Origin: Gammaproteobacteria bacterium UBA7803
Lineage (GTDB): Bacteria; Pseudomonadota; Gammaproteobacteria; Pseudomonadales; Azotimanducaceae
Direction: 5' to 3'
NCBI GenBank assembly: GCA_002480525.1
Contig: DLCH01000037.1
Location: forward strand, 1-29,366
Length of the DNA: 29,366 bases
Shown piece after piece: positions 22,838-29,366 of the stretch. Position 1 is the stretch's first letter. The number at the start of each line of letters is the position of its first letter. Below the pieces are notes generated by a model that worked only from the letters and a program-made list of their open reading frames with translations, was not told the origin of the DNA and searched no databases. The translations under genes were made by a program, and so were the position numbers.

Positions 22838-23287
22838 ATGGACGATCGCAACACGGGAAGCAGCCGCCGGCTCGGATGGCTGGTGCTGGCCGGCACGCTG
22901 CTGGGCAGCGGCGCCACGCTCGCACAGCCCGCCGAACAGGCGAGCGAACGGGCTCAGGAGCGGGCCCAGACCGAAGCCCGGGAGCGCGTCGAGGAACGCG
23001 CTCAGGAGCAGGTGTACGGCTGGCAGCTCATGAACGCCCAGGAGCGCGAGGCGTACCGCGCGCGGATGCGCAATGCCGCGACGGCCGAGGAGCGGGCGCG
23101 AATCCGCGCCGAGCACCACGTCAAGATGCAGGAACGGGCCCGGGCCCAGGGCGTCACGCTGCCCGACATGCCCATGCACCGAGGTCCCGGCAAGGGCGAC
23201 GGCAAGGGTATGGGGCCGGGCGCCGGTGCCGGCAAAGGCATGGGTTCCGGTTCCGGTGCAGGCAAGGGCAAAGGCCCGGGACGTTGA
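22838..23287 (+). CDS. Exported Arg/Glu-rich protein with Gly/Lys-rich tail
   Basis: The 149-residue product has a signal peptide (hydrophobic WLVLAGTLLGSGATLAQPA) and an AGGAG ribosome-binding site before ATG 22838. Residues 30-60 are an Ala/Arg/Glu/Gln-rich helix likely to be coiled coil. The middle (YGWQLMNAQEREAYRARMRN followed by AEERARIRAEHH) is a conserved motif in small exported proteins of gammaproteobacteria with no assigned function; its His/Met content (HHVKMQ, MPMH) could bind metal. The tail from about 118 is a Gly/Lys repeat (GKGDGKGMGPGAGAGKGMG). Position upstream of TolC and the CusBA-like genes suggests a periplasmic metal-related accessory role. Confidence 0.7.
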   Translation: MDDRNTGSSRRLGWLVLAGTLLGSGATLAQPAEQASERAQERAQTEARERVEERAQEQVYGWQLMNAQEREAYRARMRNAATAEERARIRAEHHVKMQERARAQGVTLPDMPMHRGPGKGDGKGMGPGAGAGKGMGSGSGAGKGKGPGR

Positions 23288-24543
23288 GTCCGGGGCTCGC
23301 CAGAACGGGCCTGGTCCCGCTGCTGTTCTGGTGCGCCTCGGGGGTGGCCGCCGTGGCAGAGCCCCACGGCGCCGCCCACCACGAGCCGCTGCCCGAGCGG
23401 GCCGAGCTGACGCTGGCGGCGGTGCTCGACGAGGCTGTGTCCCGCTATCCGGACGCCGCCCTGCTGTCGGCCAGGGCCGGCCAGGCGGAAGCCTGGCGGG
23501 CGCGCAGCCGCAGCCTGCTGGCGGACACCCCGTCGCTGTCGTTCCGCTATCAGACGGACCGCTTCGGCGACGACGCCGGGCTGCAGGAGTACGAGGGCGG
23601 CCTGGAGCTGCCGCTGTGGCGCTGGGGCGAACGGCGTGCGGCAGGCGCCTTGGCCGGCGCCAGCGCGGCAGTCGCGCGGACCGCTGCTCCGGGGTTGCGC
23701 TGGCAGGTGGCCGGCGAGCTGCGCGAGGTGCTCTGGGCCATGGCCCGGGCCGAGCGCGAACTGCAGGCGGCGCTGGATACCCGGGACCTGAACGAACGGC
23801 TGGCGGCGTCGGTGCGGCGTCGTCACGAGCTCGGTGACGTGCCCCTGGCCGACGTGCTGCTCGCAGACAGCGCCGCGCTGGCTGCCGAGGAAGCGGTGGT
23901 GGACGCCACCGCCCTGCTGGTGGATGCGCAGCGCGAATACCGGACGCTGTCCGGCCTGGACGCCCGGCCGCCGTTCGAAGCCGAGCCGCTGAGTCCCATC
24001 GAGGAGATCACGCCGGATCATCCGGCGCTGGCGGCCGCAGCGGCGGAACTCGAGCGCGCCCGCGCCCGGGCCGATCTGTCCCGGCGCAGTGCCCGCGGGT
24101 CGCCGACCCTGCTGCTGGGCCCGCGCTGGGAACGCCCGGCGCTCGGTTCCGGCTACGACGACAGCGTCGGACTCACCCTGACCGTGCCCCTGCCCGGCAC
24201 GGCCCACGGGCGCACGGCCGCAGCGGATGCGAGCGCGGAGGCGGCCGCGGCCCATGCAGCCCGGGACCGGCTGCACCGGTCGCTGGCGCTGGCGCTGCAC
24301 GAGGCCGAGCACGGGCTCGAGGTCGCCACGGCGAACCTGGCGACCTCGAGCCGGCGTGCCGGGCTGGCGGCGCGTCATGCGGACATGGGCAGAACGGCCT
24401 ACGAGGCCGGCGAGGTCGATCTGATGGATCTGCTGCGGCTGCAGGAGGCGGCGGTGGCGGCGCGGCGGACCAGGGACCGGTTCGACATCGAGGTGGCGCG
24501 TCGCACGGCGGCGTACAACCAGGCGGTTGGAGTGTATCCATGA
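23284..24543 (+). CDS. TolC-family outer-membrane efflux protein
   Basis: The 419-residue product starts at TTG 23284, overlapping the previous stop by three bases. It has an N-terminal signal (LVPLLFWCASGVAAVAEP) and two similar alpha/beta halves characteristic of the outer-membrane factor family: LTLAAVLDEAVSRYPDAALL early in the protein, GYDDSVGLTLTVPLPG at the mid second half, and GEVDLMDLLRLQEAAVAARR near the C-terminus. It should form the outer-membrane exit duct for the adaptor/permease pair immediately downstream, and possibly also for the RND system at 15292-19607, which lacks its own. It lies in a tight operon, with a four-base ATGA overlap to the adaptor. Confidence 0.88.
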   Translation: MSPGLARTGLVPLLFWCASGVAAVAEPHGAAHHEPLPERAELTLAAVLDEAVSRYPDAALLSARAGQAEAWRARSRSLLADTPSLSFRYQTDRFGDDAGLQEYEGGLELPLWRWGERRAAGALAGASAAVARTAAPGLRWQVAGELREVLWAMARAERELQAALDTRDLNERLAASVRRRHELGDVPLADVLLADSAALAAEEAVVDATALLVDAQREYRTLSGLDARPPFEAEPLSPIEEITPDHPALAAAAAELERARARADLSRRSARGSPTLLLGPRWERPALGSGYDDSVGLTLTVPLPGTAHGRTAAADASAEAAAAHAARDRLHRSLALALHEAEHGLEVATANLATSSRRAGLAARHADMGRTAYEAGEVDLMDLLRLQEAAVAARRTRDRFDIEVARRTAAYNQAVGVYP

Positions 24544-25670
24544 GTCATTGGAGCAGACGGGGCGCCGGTGCGCTCTGGCTCGTCGCCGGTCTGCTGGCGA
24601 TCCCATCGTCGCTGCAGGCGGCCGAGCTGGCCTTGTCCGGCGAGGAAGTGGCCAATCTCGGCATCACCCTGGCGGCGCCCGAGCTGGCCGAGGTGACACG
24701 TGCGGTCCCCGCGCGGGGGCGGGTGGTGATTCCGCCGGCCGGAGACGTCGCGGTCAGCCCGGCCCACGAAGGCCTGGTCGTCCGGCTGCTGCGCGCCTCC
24801 GGTGATCGGGTGGCCGCCGGGGAGCTGCTCGCCGAGATCAACAGCCCGGTGTTTCTCGAATCCCAGCGCGGCTTTCTGGACGCGGCGACGGCCGACGAGC
24901 TGGCCCGGCAGCGGCTCGCCCGGGATCGCCAGCTCGCAGCCGAGGGCATCGTGTCCAGGCGCCGGCTCGAGGAGACCGGCGCCGAGGCCGCCGCCGCCGC
25001 CGCGGCGTTCGCGGAGCACCGGCAGATGCTCAGGATCGCCGGCCTCGATGACGCCGCGATCGACGCTCTCGCGAAGGACCGGAGGCTGCTGCCGCTGCTG
25101 CCGGTCCGGGCACCGCTGGACGGCACGGTGCTGGACAGCGCCGCCCGGGTCGGGTCCGGTGTGTCTCCCACCGAGGCCCTGTTCCGGATCGGCGACGTGT
25201 CGACGCTGTGGCTGGAACTCGAGCTCGCGCAGCGGCATCTCGGCGACGTCGCGCCGGGCATGACGGTGTCGGTCGACGGCGCCGGTGCGGCGATCGCGCG
25301 GGTGCTCGCCATCGGTGGCGCGGTTCACCCGGAAACGCAGATGGTGACGGTGCGGGCCGAGCTCGAGGGCGGGAGTCATGGGTTGCGCCCCGGCCAGTTC
25401 GTCGCGGTCCGTATCGCTGGCGATACGGCGTCCGGCTCGGCGGCCGACGTCTGGTCGGTTCCGGCGGCGAGCGTGGTCCAGGCGGGAGACGGCCATTTCG
25501 TGTTCCTGCGCACCGCGTCGGGATTCCGGGTCGCACCGGTTCGTCAGGTCGGCGCGGACGGAGACAGGGCCCTCGTGGCGGCCGAATTCGGGGCCGGCGC
25601 GCGGCTGGCCCACGACGGGGTTTCGGCCCTGAAGTCGCTCTGGGGCGGCCCGGCGGACGGCGATTCCTGA
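24540..25670 (+). CDS. CusB/CzcB-like RND periplasmic adaptor
   Basis: The 376-residue protein has a Sec signal (GALWLVAGLLAIPSSLQAAE), then ELALSGEEVANLGITLAAPE, the usual opening of heavy-metal RND adaptors. It contains lipoyl halves (HEGLVVRLLRASGDRVAAGE about 77-96 and VRAPLDGTVLDSAARVGSG about 193-211) around a helical hairpin, followed by beta-barrel and membrane-proximal domains. There is no obvious N-terminal methionine-rich metal site. It connects the TolC protein and the downstream permease. The stop TGA overlaps the permease ATG. Confidence 0.9.
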   Translation: MSHWSRRGAGALWLVAGLLAIPSSLQAAELALSGEEVANLGITLAAPELAEVTRAVPARGRVVIPPAGDVAVSPAHEGLVVRLLRASGDRVAAGELLAEINSPVFLESQRGFLDAATADELARQRLARDRQLAAEGIVSRRRLEETGAEAAAAAAAFAEHRQMLRIAGLDDAAIDALAKDRRLLPLLPVRAPLDGTVLDSAARVGSGVSPTEALFRIGDVSTLWLELELAQRHLGDVAPGMTVSVDGAGAAIARVLAIGGAVHPETQMVTVRAELEGGSHGLRPGQFVAVRIAGDTASGSAADVWSVPAASVVQAGDGHFVFLRTASGFRVAPVRQVGADGDRALVAAEFGAGARLAHDGVSALKSLWGGPADGDS

Positions 25671-28600
25671 TGCTCGGCCGGCTCGTCCAGTTCGCCCTCA
25701 CTCAGCGGGTGCTGGTGTCGCTGCTCGCGGTGCTGCTTGCCGCCGGGGGCTACCTGGCGTTCCGGGGGCTGCCCATCGACGCCTTTCCGGACGTGTCGCC
25801 GACCCAGGTGAAGATCATCGTCAAGGCGCCGGGGATGACGCCGGAGGAGGTCGAGACCCGCATCACCGCGCCCATCGAGGTCGAGCTGCTGGGCATTCCC
25901 GACCAGGTCATGCTGCGTTCCGTCGCCAAGTACGCGCTCACCGACATCACCGTCGACTTCGCCGAAGGCACCGACATCTACTGGGCGCGCCAGCAGGTCG
26001 CGGAGCGGCTGGCGGGTGTGTGGGAGAACCTGCCGCCGGACATCGAGGGCGGTATCGCGCCCCTGACCACGCCGCTCGGCGAGATGTTCATGTTCACCGT
26101 CGACGGCGCGGGCTCGCTGACCGAGCGGCGCCGGCTGCTGGACTGGGTGATCCGGCCGGCGCTGCGCACGGTGCCGGGGGTGGCCGACGTGAACGCGCTC
26201 GGGGGCTTCGTACGCAGCTTCGAGGTGGTGCCCGATCCCGACCGCATGGCGGCCCGGGGCGTCGACGTGCTGACGCTTGAGGGAGCCCTCGCCGCGAACA
26301 ACCGCAACGACGGGGCCGGGAGGCTGAACGAGGGCGAGGAGACGCTGCTGGTCCGCTCCGAAGGGCGCATCCGCACGCTCGACGACGTCCGCGCCATCGT
26401 CGTGGCGACCCGCGCAGGCATGCCCGTGCTGGTGGACGACGTCGCGGACGTGCGCATCGGCGCGGTCACGCGTTACGGCGCCGTGACTCAGAACGGACGG
26501 GCGGAGGCGGTTCAGGGCCTGGTGCTGGGGCTGCGCGGCGCCAATGCCCGGGAAGTGGTGGAAGGCGTGCGCCGCAAGCTGGACGAGATCGCACCGGCGC
26601 TGCCGGACGGCGTGTCGGTGAACGTCTTCTACGATCGCGGCACCCTCGTCGATCGTGCGGTGGGAACGGTGGCCCGCGCCTTGGCCGAGGCCACGATCCT
26701 GGTCGTCGTGCTGCTGGTGGCCTTCCTGGGCAACCTGCGGGCAGCGCTCACGGTGGCGCTGGTGCTGCCGCTGGCGGCGCTGGTCACCTTCATTCTGATG
26801 CGCGTCTTCGGCATGTCGGCGAATCTCATGAGCCTGGGCGGGCTCGCCATCGCCATCGGCATGCTGGTCGACGCGGCCGTGGTCGTGGTGGAGAACGTCA
26901 CGGCGCGCCTGGCCGACCGTGATGCGGCAGCGCGCCTGCCGAGGCTGCACGTGATCTACCGGGCGGTCCGGGAAGTGTCGCTGCCGATGGCGTCCGGCAT
27001 CGGCATCATCATCATCGTGTTCCTGCCGCTGCTGACGCTGCAGGGTCTGGAAGGCAAGCTGTTCACGCCGGTGGCGCTGACCATCGTGTTCGCCCTGGCC
27101 GGCTCGCTGGTGCTGTCGCTGACGGTGATACCGGTGCTGGCCTCGCTGCTGCTGCGCGAGGTCTCCCATGAGGAACCCTGGCTGCCGCGAAAGCTGCACG
27201 CACTGTACGAGCCGCTGCTGCACGGCGCGTTGGCGCGCGGCGGAATGGTCACCGCGGCCGCGGTGGGCCTGCTGATCCTCGCCGCCGTGGCGTACCTGTT
27301 CATCGGCAAGACGTTCATGCCCACCATGGACGAGGGCGACGTGATCGTGCAGCTCGAGAAGCTGCCGTCGATCACCCTGGACAAGTCCGTGGACTTCGAC
27401 CTGCGGGTGGAGCGCGCGCTGCTCGAGGCCGTTCCGGAGGTGACGCGCATCGTCGCCCGGGTGGGCTCCGACGAGATCGGCATGGATCCGATGGGGCTGA
27501 ACGAAACCGACGTGTTCCTGGTGCTGCGGCCGCGGTCGGAGTGGCGCATGGACACCAAGGAAGAACTGGTCGAGGCGATCCGCACCGTGCTGGAACGGTT
27601 CCCGGGCATCGCCTACGGCTTCACCCAGCCCATCGAGATGCGGGTGTCGGAGATGCTCACCGGCGTGCGCGGCGACGTCGCCGTCAAGCTGTTCGGGCCG
27701 GATCTGGAGGTGCTCAACCGCAAGGCGGAGGAGATCGCCGGGGCGGTCCGCGCCGTGCCCGGAGCGGAGGACGTGTTCACCAGCCAGAACGAAGGCGTCC
27801 AGTATCTCGAGCTCGCCGTGGATCGGCTCGCCGCCGGCCGGCTGGGGCTGGACGCGGCATCCCTGCAGCGCATGCTGCGTGCCCAGCTCGAGGGTGTGTC
27901 CCTCGGCATCGTCCAGGAGGGCGCGACCCGCACGCCGCTGCTGGTCCGCGCCGGCGAAGCCGTGCGCAACGCGCCCGCCGGGTTCGCCGACCTGCCGGTG
28001 GTGCTGGCGGACGGCGCCTCGGTGCCGCTCTCGTCCGTGGCCGACGTGCGGCGGGTCGAGGGCGTGGTGTCCGTGGGCAGGGAGCGCGGCCAGCGCTTCA
28101 CCGTGGTGCGCAGCAACGTCAGCGGCCGGGATCTCGTCGGCTTCGTCGACGAGGCCCGGGCGGCGGTGCGCGACGGCGTCGACCTGCCGCCCGGCTACTA
28201 TGTCGAGTGGGGCGGTCAGTTCGAGAACCAGCAGCGCGCCGCCGCGCGGCTCGGCATCGTCGTGCCGGTGGCCATCGGGCTCATCTTTCTGCTGCTGTTC
28301 TCCACATTCCGCTCGGTGCGCCAGGCGTTGCTGGTGCTCACCAACGTGCCGTTCGCGATGATCGGCGGGGTGTTCGCGCTGCTCGTCACCGGTGAGTACC
28401 TGTCGGTGCCGGCGTCCGTCGGGTTCATCGCCCTGCTCGGCATCGCCGTGCTGAACGGCGTGGTGCTGGTGTCCTACTTCAACGATCTGCGGGAGCGGGG
28501 CCTGCCCCTCGAGCGGGTGGTGGTGGAGGGCGCCATGCGGCGGCTGCGACCGGTGCTGATGACCGCCAGCATCGCCGCCTTCGGCCTGGTGCCGCTGCTG

Positions 28601-28735
28601 TTCGCCACGGGTCCGGGCTCGGAGATTCAGCGGCCGCTGGCGGTGGTGGTGATCGGTGGGCTGATCTCGGCGACGGCGCTCACACTGGTGCTTCTGCCGA
28701 TTCTGTATCGGCGCTTCGGCGCGGAGGCGGGCTGA
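25670..28735 (+). CDS. CusA/CzcA-like heavy-metal RND efflux permease
   Basis: The 1021-residue protein starts at ATG 25670, overlapping the adaptor stop. It shows HME-RND signatures: PIDAFPDVSPTQVKIIVKAP, FAEGTDIYWARQQVAERL, the TM4 segment GLAIAIGMLVDAAVVVVENV with one aspartate, GKTFMPTMDEGDVIVQLEK and the C-terminal GFIALLGIAVLNGVVLVSY. These match CusA/CzcA pumps exporting mono- or divalent metal ions from periplasm or cytoplasm using the proton gradient. The TM4 form with VDAA is closer to Cu/Ag-type than to Zn/Co-type members, but I cannot settle the metal. It has about the usual length. Confidence 0.92.
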   Translation: MLGRLVQFALTQRVLVSLLAVLLAAGGYLAFRGLPIDAFPDVSPTQVKIIVKAPGMTPEEVETRITAPIEVELLGIPDQVMLRSVAKYALTDITVDFAEGTDIYWARQQVAERLAGVWENLPPDIEGGIAPLTTPLGEMFMFTVDGAGSLTERRRLLDWVIRPALRTVPGVADVNALGGFVRSFEVVPDPDRMAARGVDVLTLEGALAANNRNDGAGRLNEGEETLLVRSEGRIRTLDDVRAIVVATRAGMPVLVDDVADVRIGAVTRYGAVTQNGRAEAVQGLVLGLRGANAREVVEGVRRKLDEIAPALPDGVSVNVFYDRGTLVDRAVGTVARALAEATILVVVLLVAFLGNLRAALTVALVLPLAALVTFILMRVFGMSANLMSLGGLAIAIGMLVDAAVVVVENVTARLADRDAAARLPRLHVIYRAVREVSLPMASGIGIIIIVFLPLLTLQGLEGKLFTPVALTIVFALAGSLVLSLTVIPVLASLLLREVSHEEPWLPRKLHALYEPLLHGALARGGMVTAAAVGLLILAAVAYLFIGKTFMPTMDEGDVIVQLEKLPSITLDKSVDFDLRVERALLEAVPEVTRIVARVGSDEIGMDPMGLNETDVFLVLRPRSEWRMDTKEELVEAIRTVLERFPGIAYGFTQPIEMRVSEMLTGVRGDVAVKLFGPDLEVLNRKAEEIAGAVRAVPGAEDVFTSQNEGVQYLELAVDRLAAGRLGLDAASLQRMLRAQLEGVSLGIVQEGATRTPLLVRAGEAVRNAPAGFADLPVVLADGASVPLSSVADVRRVEGVVSVGRERGQRFTVVRSNVSGRDLVGFVDEARAAVRDGVDLPPGYYVEWGGQFENQQRAAARLGIVVPVAIGLIFLLLFSTFRSVRQALLVLTNVPFAMIGGVFALLVTGEYLSVPASVGFIALLGIAVLNGVVLVSYFNDLRERGLPLERVVVEGAMRRLRPVLMTASIAAFGLVPLLFATGPGSEIQRPLAVVVIGGLISATALTLVLLPILYRRFGAEAG

Positions 28736-28736
28736 C

Positions 28737-29066
28737 ATGAGCACGCATGAATTCACCGACGTGCTGCTGGTGCTGAGCGTGCGCCCGGGGCTCGAGGAGC
28801 CGGTCGTGGACTGGCTGCTCGCCTGGCGTGGTGATCACGGCTTCAGCCGCGTGGCGGTGGAAGAGCACAGCGCGCGGCACGAGGAGTTCACCGCGGCCGA
28901 GCAGGTGCGGGGCCGCCAGAACCGGCTGCAGTTTCAGGTGCGGATTCCGGCGGCGCAGCTCGACGATCTGATCGACTCCGCCCGCCGGGAGTTCGGCGGC
29001 GCGGACGTCGGCTACTGGGTGTTGCCGCTGCTCCGCAGCGGGCACCTCGGCGACGAGCGGTCATGA
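28737..29066 (+). CDS. DUF3240-like small protein following the metal pump
   Basis: The 109-residue cytoplasmic protein (VLLVLSVRPGLEEPVVDWLL, then SARHEEFTAAEQVRGRQNRL and FQVRIPAAQLDDLIDSARRE) matches the PII/CutA-like DUF3240 family, which typically sits right after CusA/CzcA-like permeases. It may be a small regulatory or metal-sensing subunit of the pump. It starts one base after the permease stop codon, so it is clearly in the same operon. Confidence 0.75.
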   Translation: MSTHEFTDVLLVLSVRPGLEEPVVDWLLAWRGDHGFSRVAVEEHSARHEEFTAAEQVRGRQNRLQFQVRIPAAQLDDLIDSARREFGGADVGYWVLPLLRSGHLGDERS

Positions 29067-29091
29067 TTTCGACAGTGACGGGGAGTACGGG

Positions 29092-29366
29092 ATGAATCCA
29101 CGAGTTCGCGGTTTCTTCGACGAGGCGACCAATACGATCAGCTACGTCCTGGCGGATCCGGCGACGGGCCGCTGCGCGCTGATCGACCCGGTCTGGGACT
29201 ACGACCCGAAGTCCGGGCGCACCGCTACCACCTCGGCGGACGAGATGGCCGCCTACGTGAAGGACCAGGGTCTCACCGTCGAGCTGATCCTCGAGACCCA
29301 TGCCCATGCCGATCATCTGAGCGCCTCCCAGCACCTGAAAGGGCTGTTCGGCGCGCCGGTGGCCAT
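29092..29366 (+). CDS. Metallo-beta-lactamase-fold protein, probable persulfide dioxygenase, N-terminal part
   Basis: The frame opens at ATG 29092 with GGGGAG upstream and is cut by the window end after about 91 residues. NTISYVLADPATGRCALIDP followed by VWDYD and the metal motif ETHAHADHLSA are typical of the ETHE1/Blh branch of the metallo-beta-lactamase fold. Members oxidise glutathione persulfide or other persulfides to sulfite and frequently accompany BigR/SqrR and sqr. Only the HxHxDH part of the metal site is visible; the rest lies outside. The location downstream of sqr and thioredoxin supports the sulfur assignment. Confidence 0.82.
   Translation, partial: MNPRVRGFFDEATNTISYVLADPATGRCALIDPVWDYDPKSGRTATTSADEMAAYVKDQGLTVELILETHAHADHLSASQHLKGLFGAPVA

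Noticed and set aside
25544..28756. Minus-strand open frame of over 1000 codons opposite the CusA-like permease
   Set aside because: Composition is His/Gln/Arg/Asp-rich without hydrophobic segments or motifs, the typical mirror of a GC-rich coding strand.

Overview
The window looks like chromosomal DNA from a high-GC gammaproteobacterium with sulfide-oxidising ability. Evidence: very GC-rich codon use (one 60-base line counted at 9601-9660 is 77% GC), Pseudomonas/Xanthomonas-style REP palindromes, a SqrR/BigR-type repressor beside a sulfide:quinone oxidoreductase, and several RND efflux genes. The genus cannot be fixed from the sequence alone.

Left part (1-5860) is accessory. It holds the start of an exported protein cut by the window edge, a multi-pass membrane protein, a frameshifted small membrane gene, and an AT-richer segment (48% GC counted at 2101-2160, 57% at 4201-4260). 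That segment encodes a divergent restriction-modification-like locus: a DNA methyltransferase on the minus strand, and on the plus strand an Xre-type controller overlapping the start of a HEAT-repeat protein with a possible PD-(D/E)XK nuclease N-terminus. A candidate controller operator lies between them. The segment ends at two IS-end-like repeats and a tRNA-Arg(CCG) whose 3' end faces it, the usual arrangement of a tRNA-associated island, although no integrase is visible.

Middle part (6033-15135) is ordinary high-GC chromosome: a DUF3604 lipoprotein, a YkvA-like protein, a peptidase S51-GNAT fusion, a two-subunit molybdenum hydroxylase of the isoquinoline oxidoreductase type, a class I fructose-bisphosphate aldolase, and a membrane-anchored protein with two NAD-binding domains.

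Right part (15292-29366) is a sulfur/efflux region. A SqrR-like repressor, a DUF2892 membrane protein, an RND adaptor and an RND permease form one minus-strand operon. Divergent from it is sqr, then a DUF3365 haem protein, a TrxC-type thioredoxin, a small low-complexity exported protein, TolC, a CusB-like adaptor, a CusA-like permease, DUF3240, and the start of a metallo-beta-lactamase-fold protein resembling persulfide dioxygenases. The likely logic is that sulfide is oxidised by SQR, persulfide is handled by thioredoxin and the dioxygenase, the repressor senses persulfide, and two RND pumps are wired into the same locus. REP elements recur here, one inside a coding sequence and one at the start of the haem protein gene.
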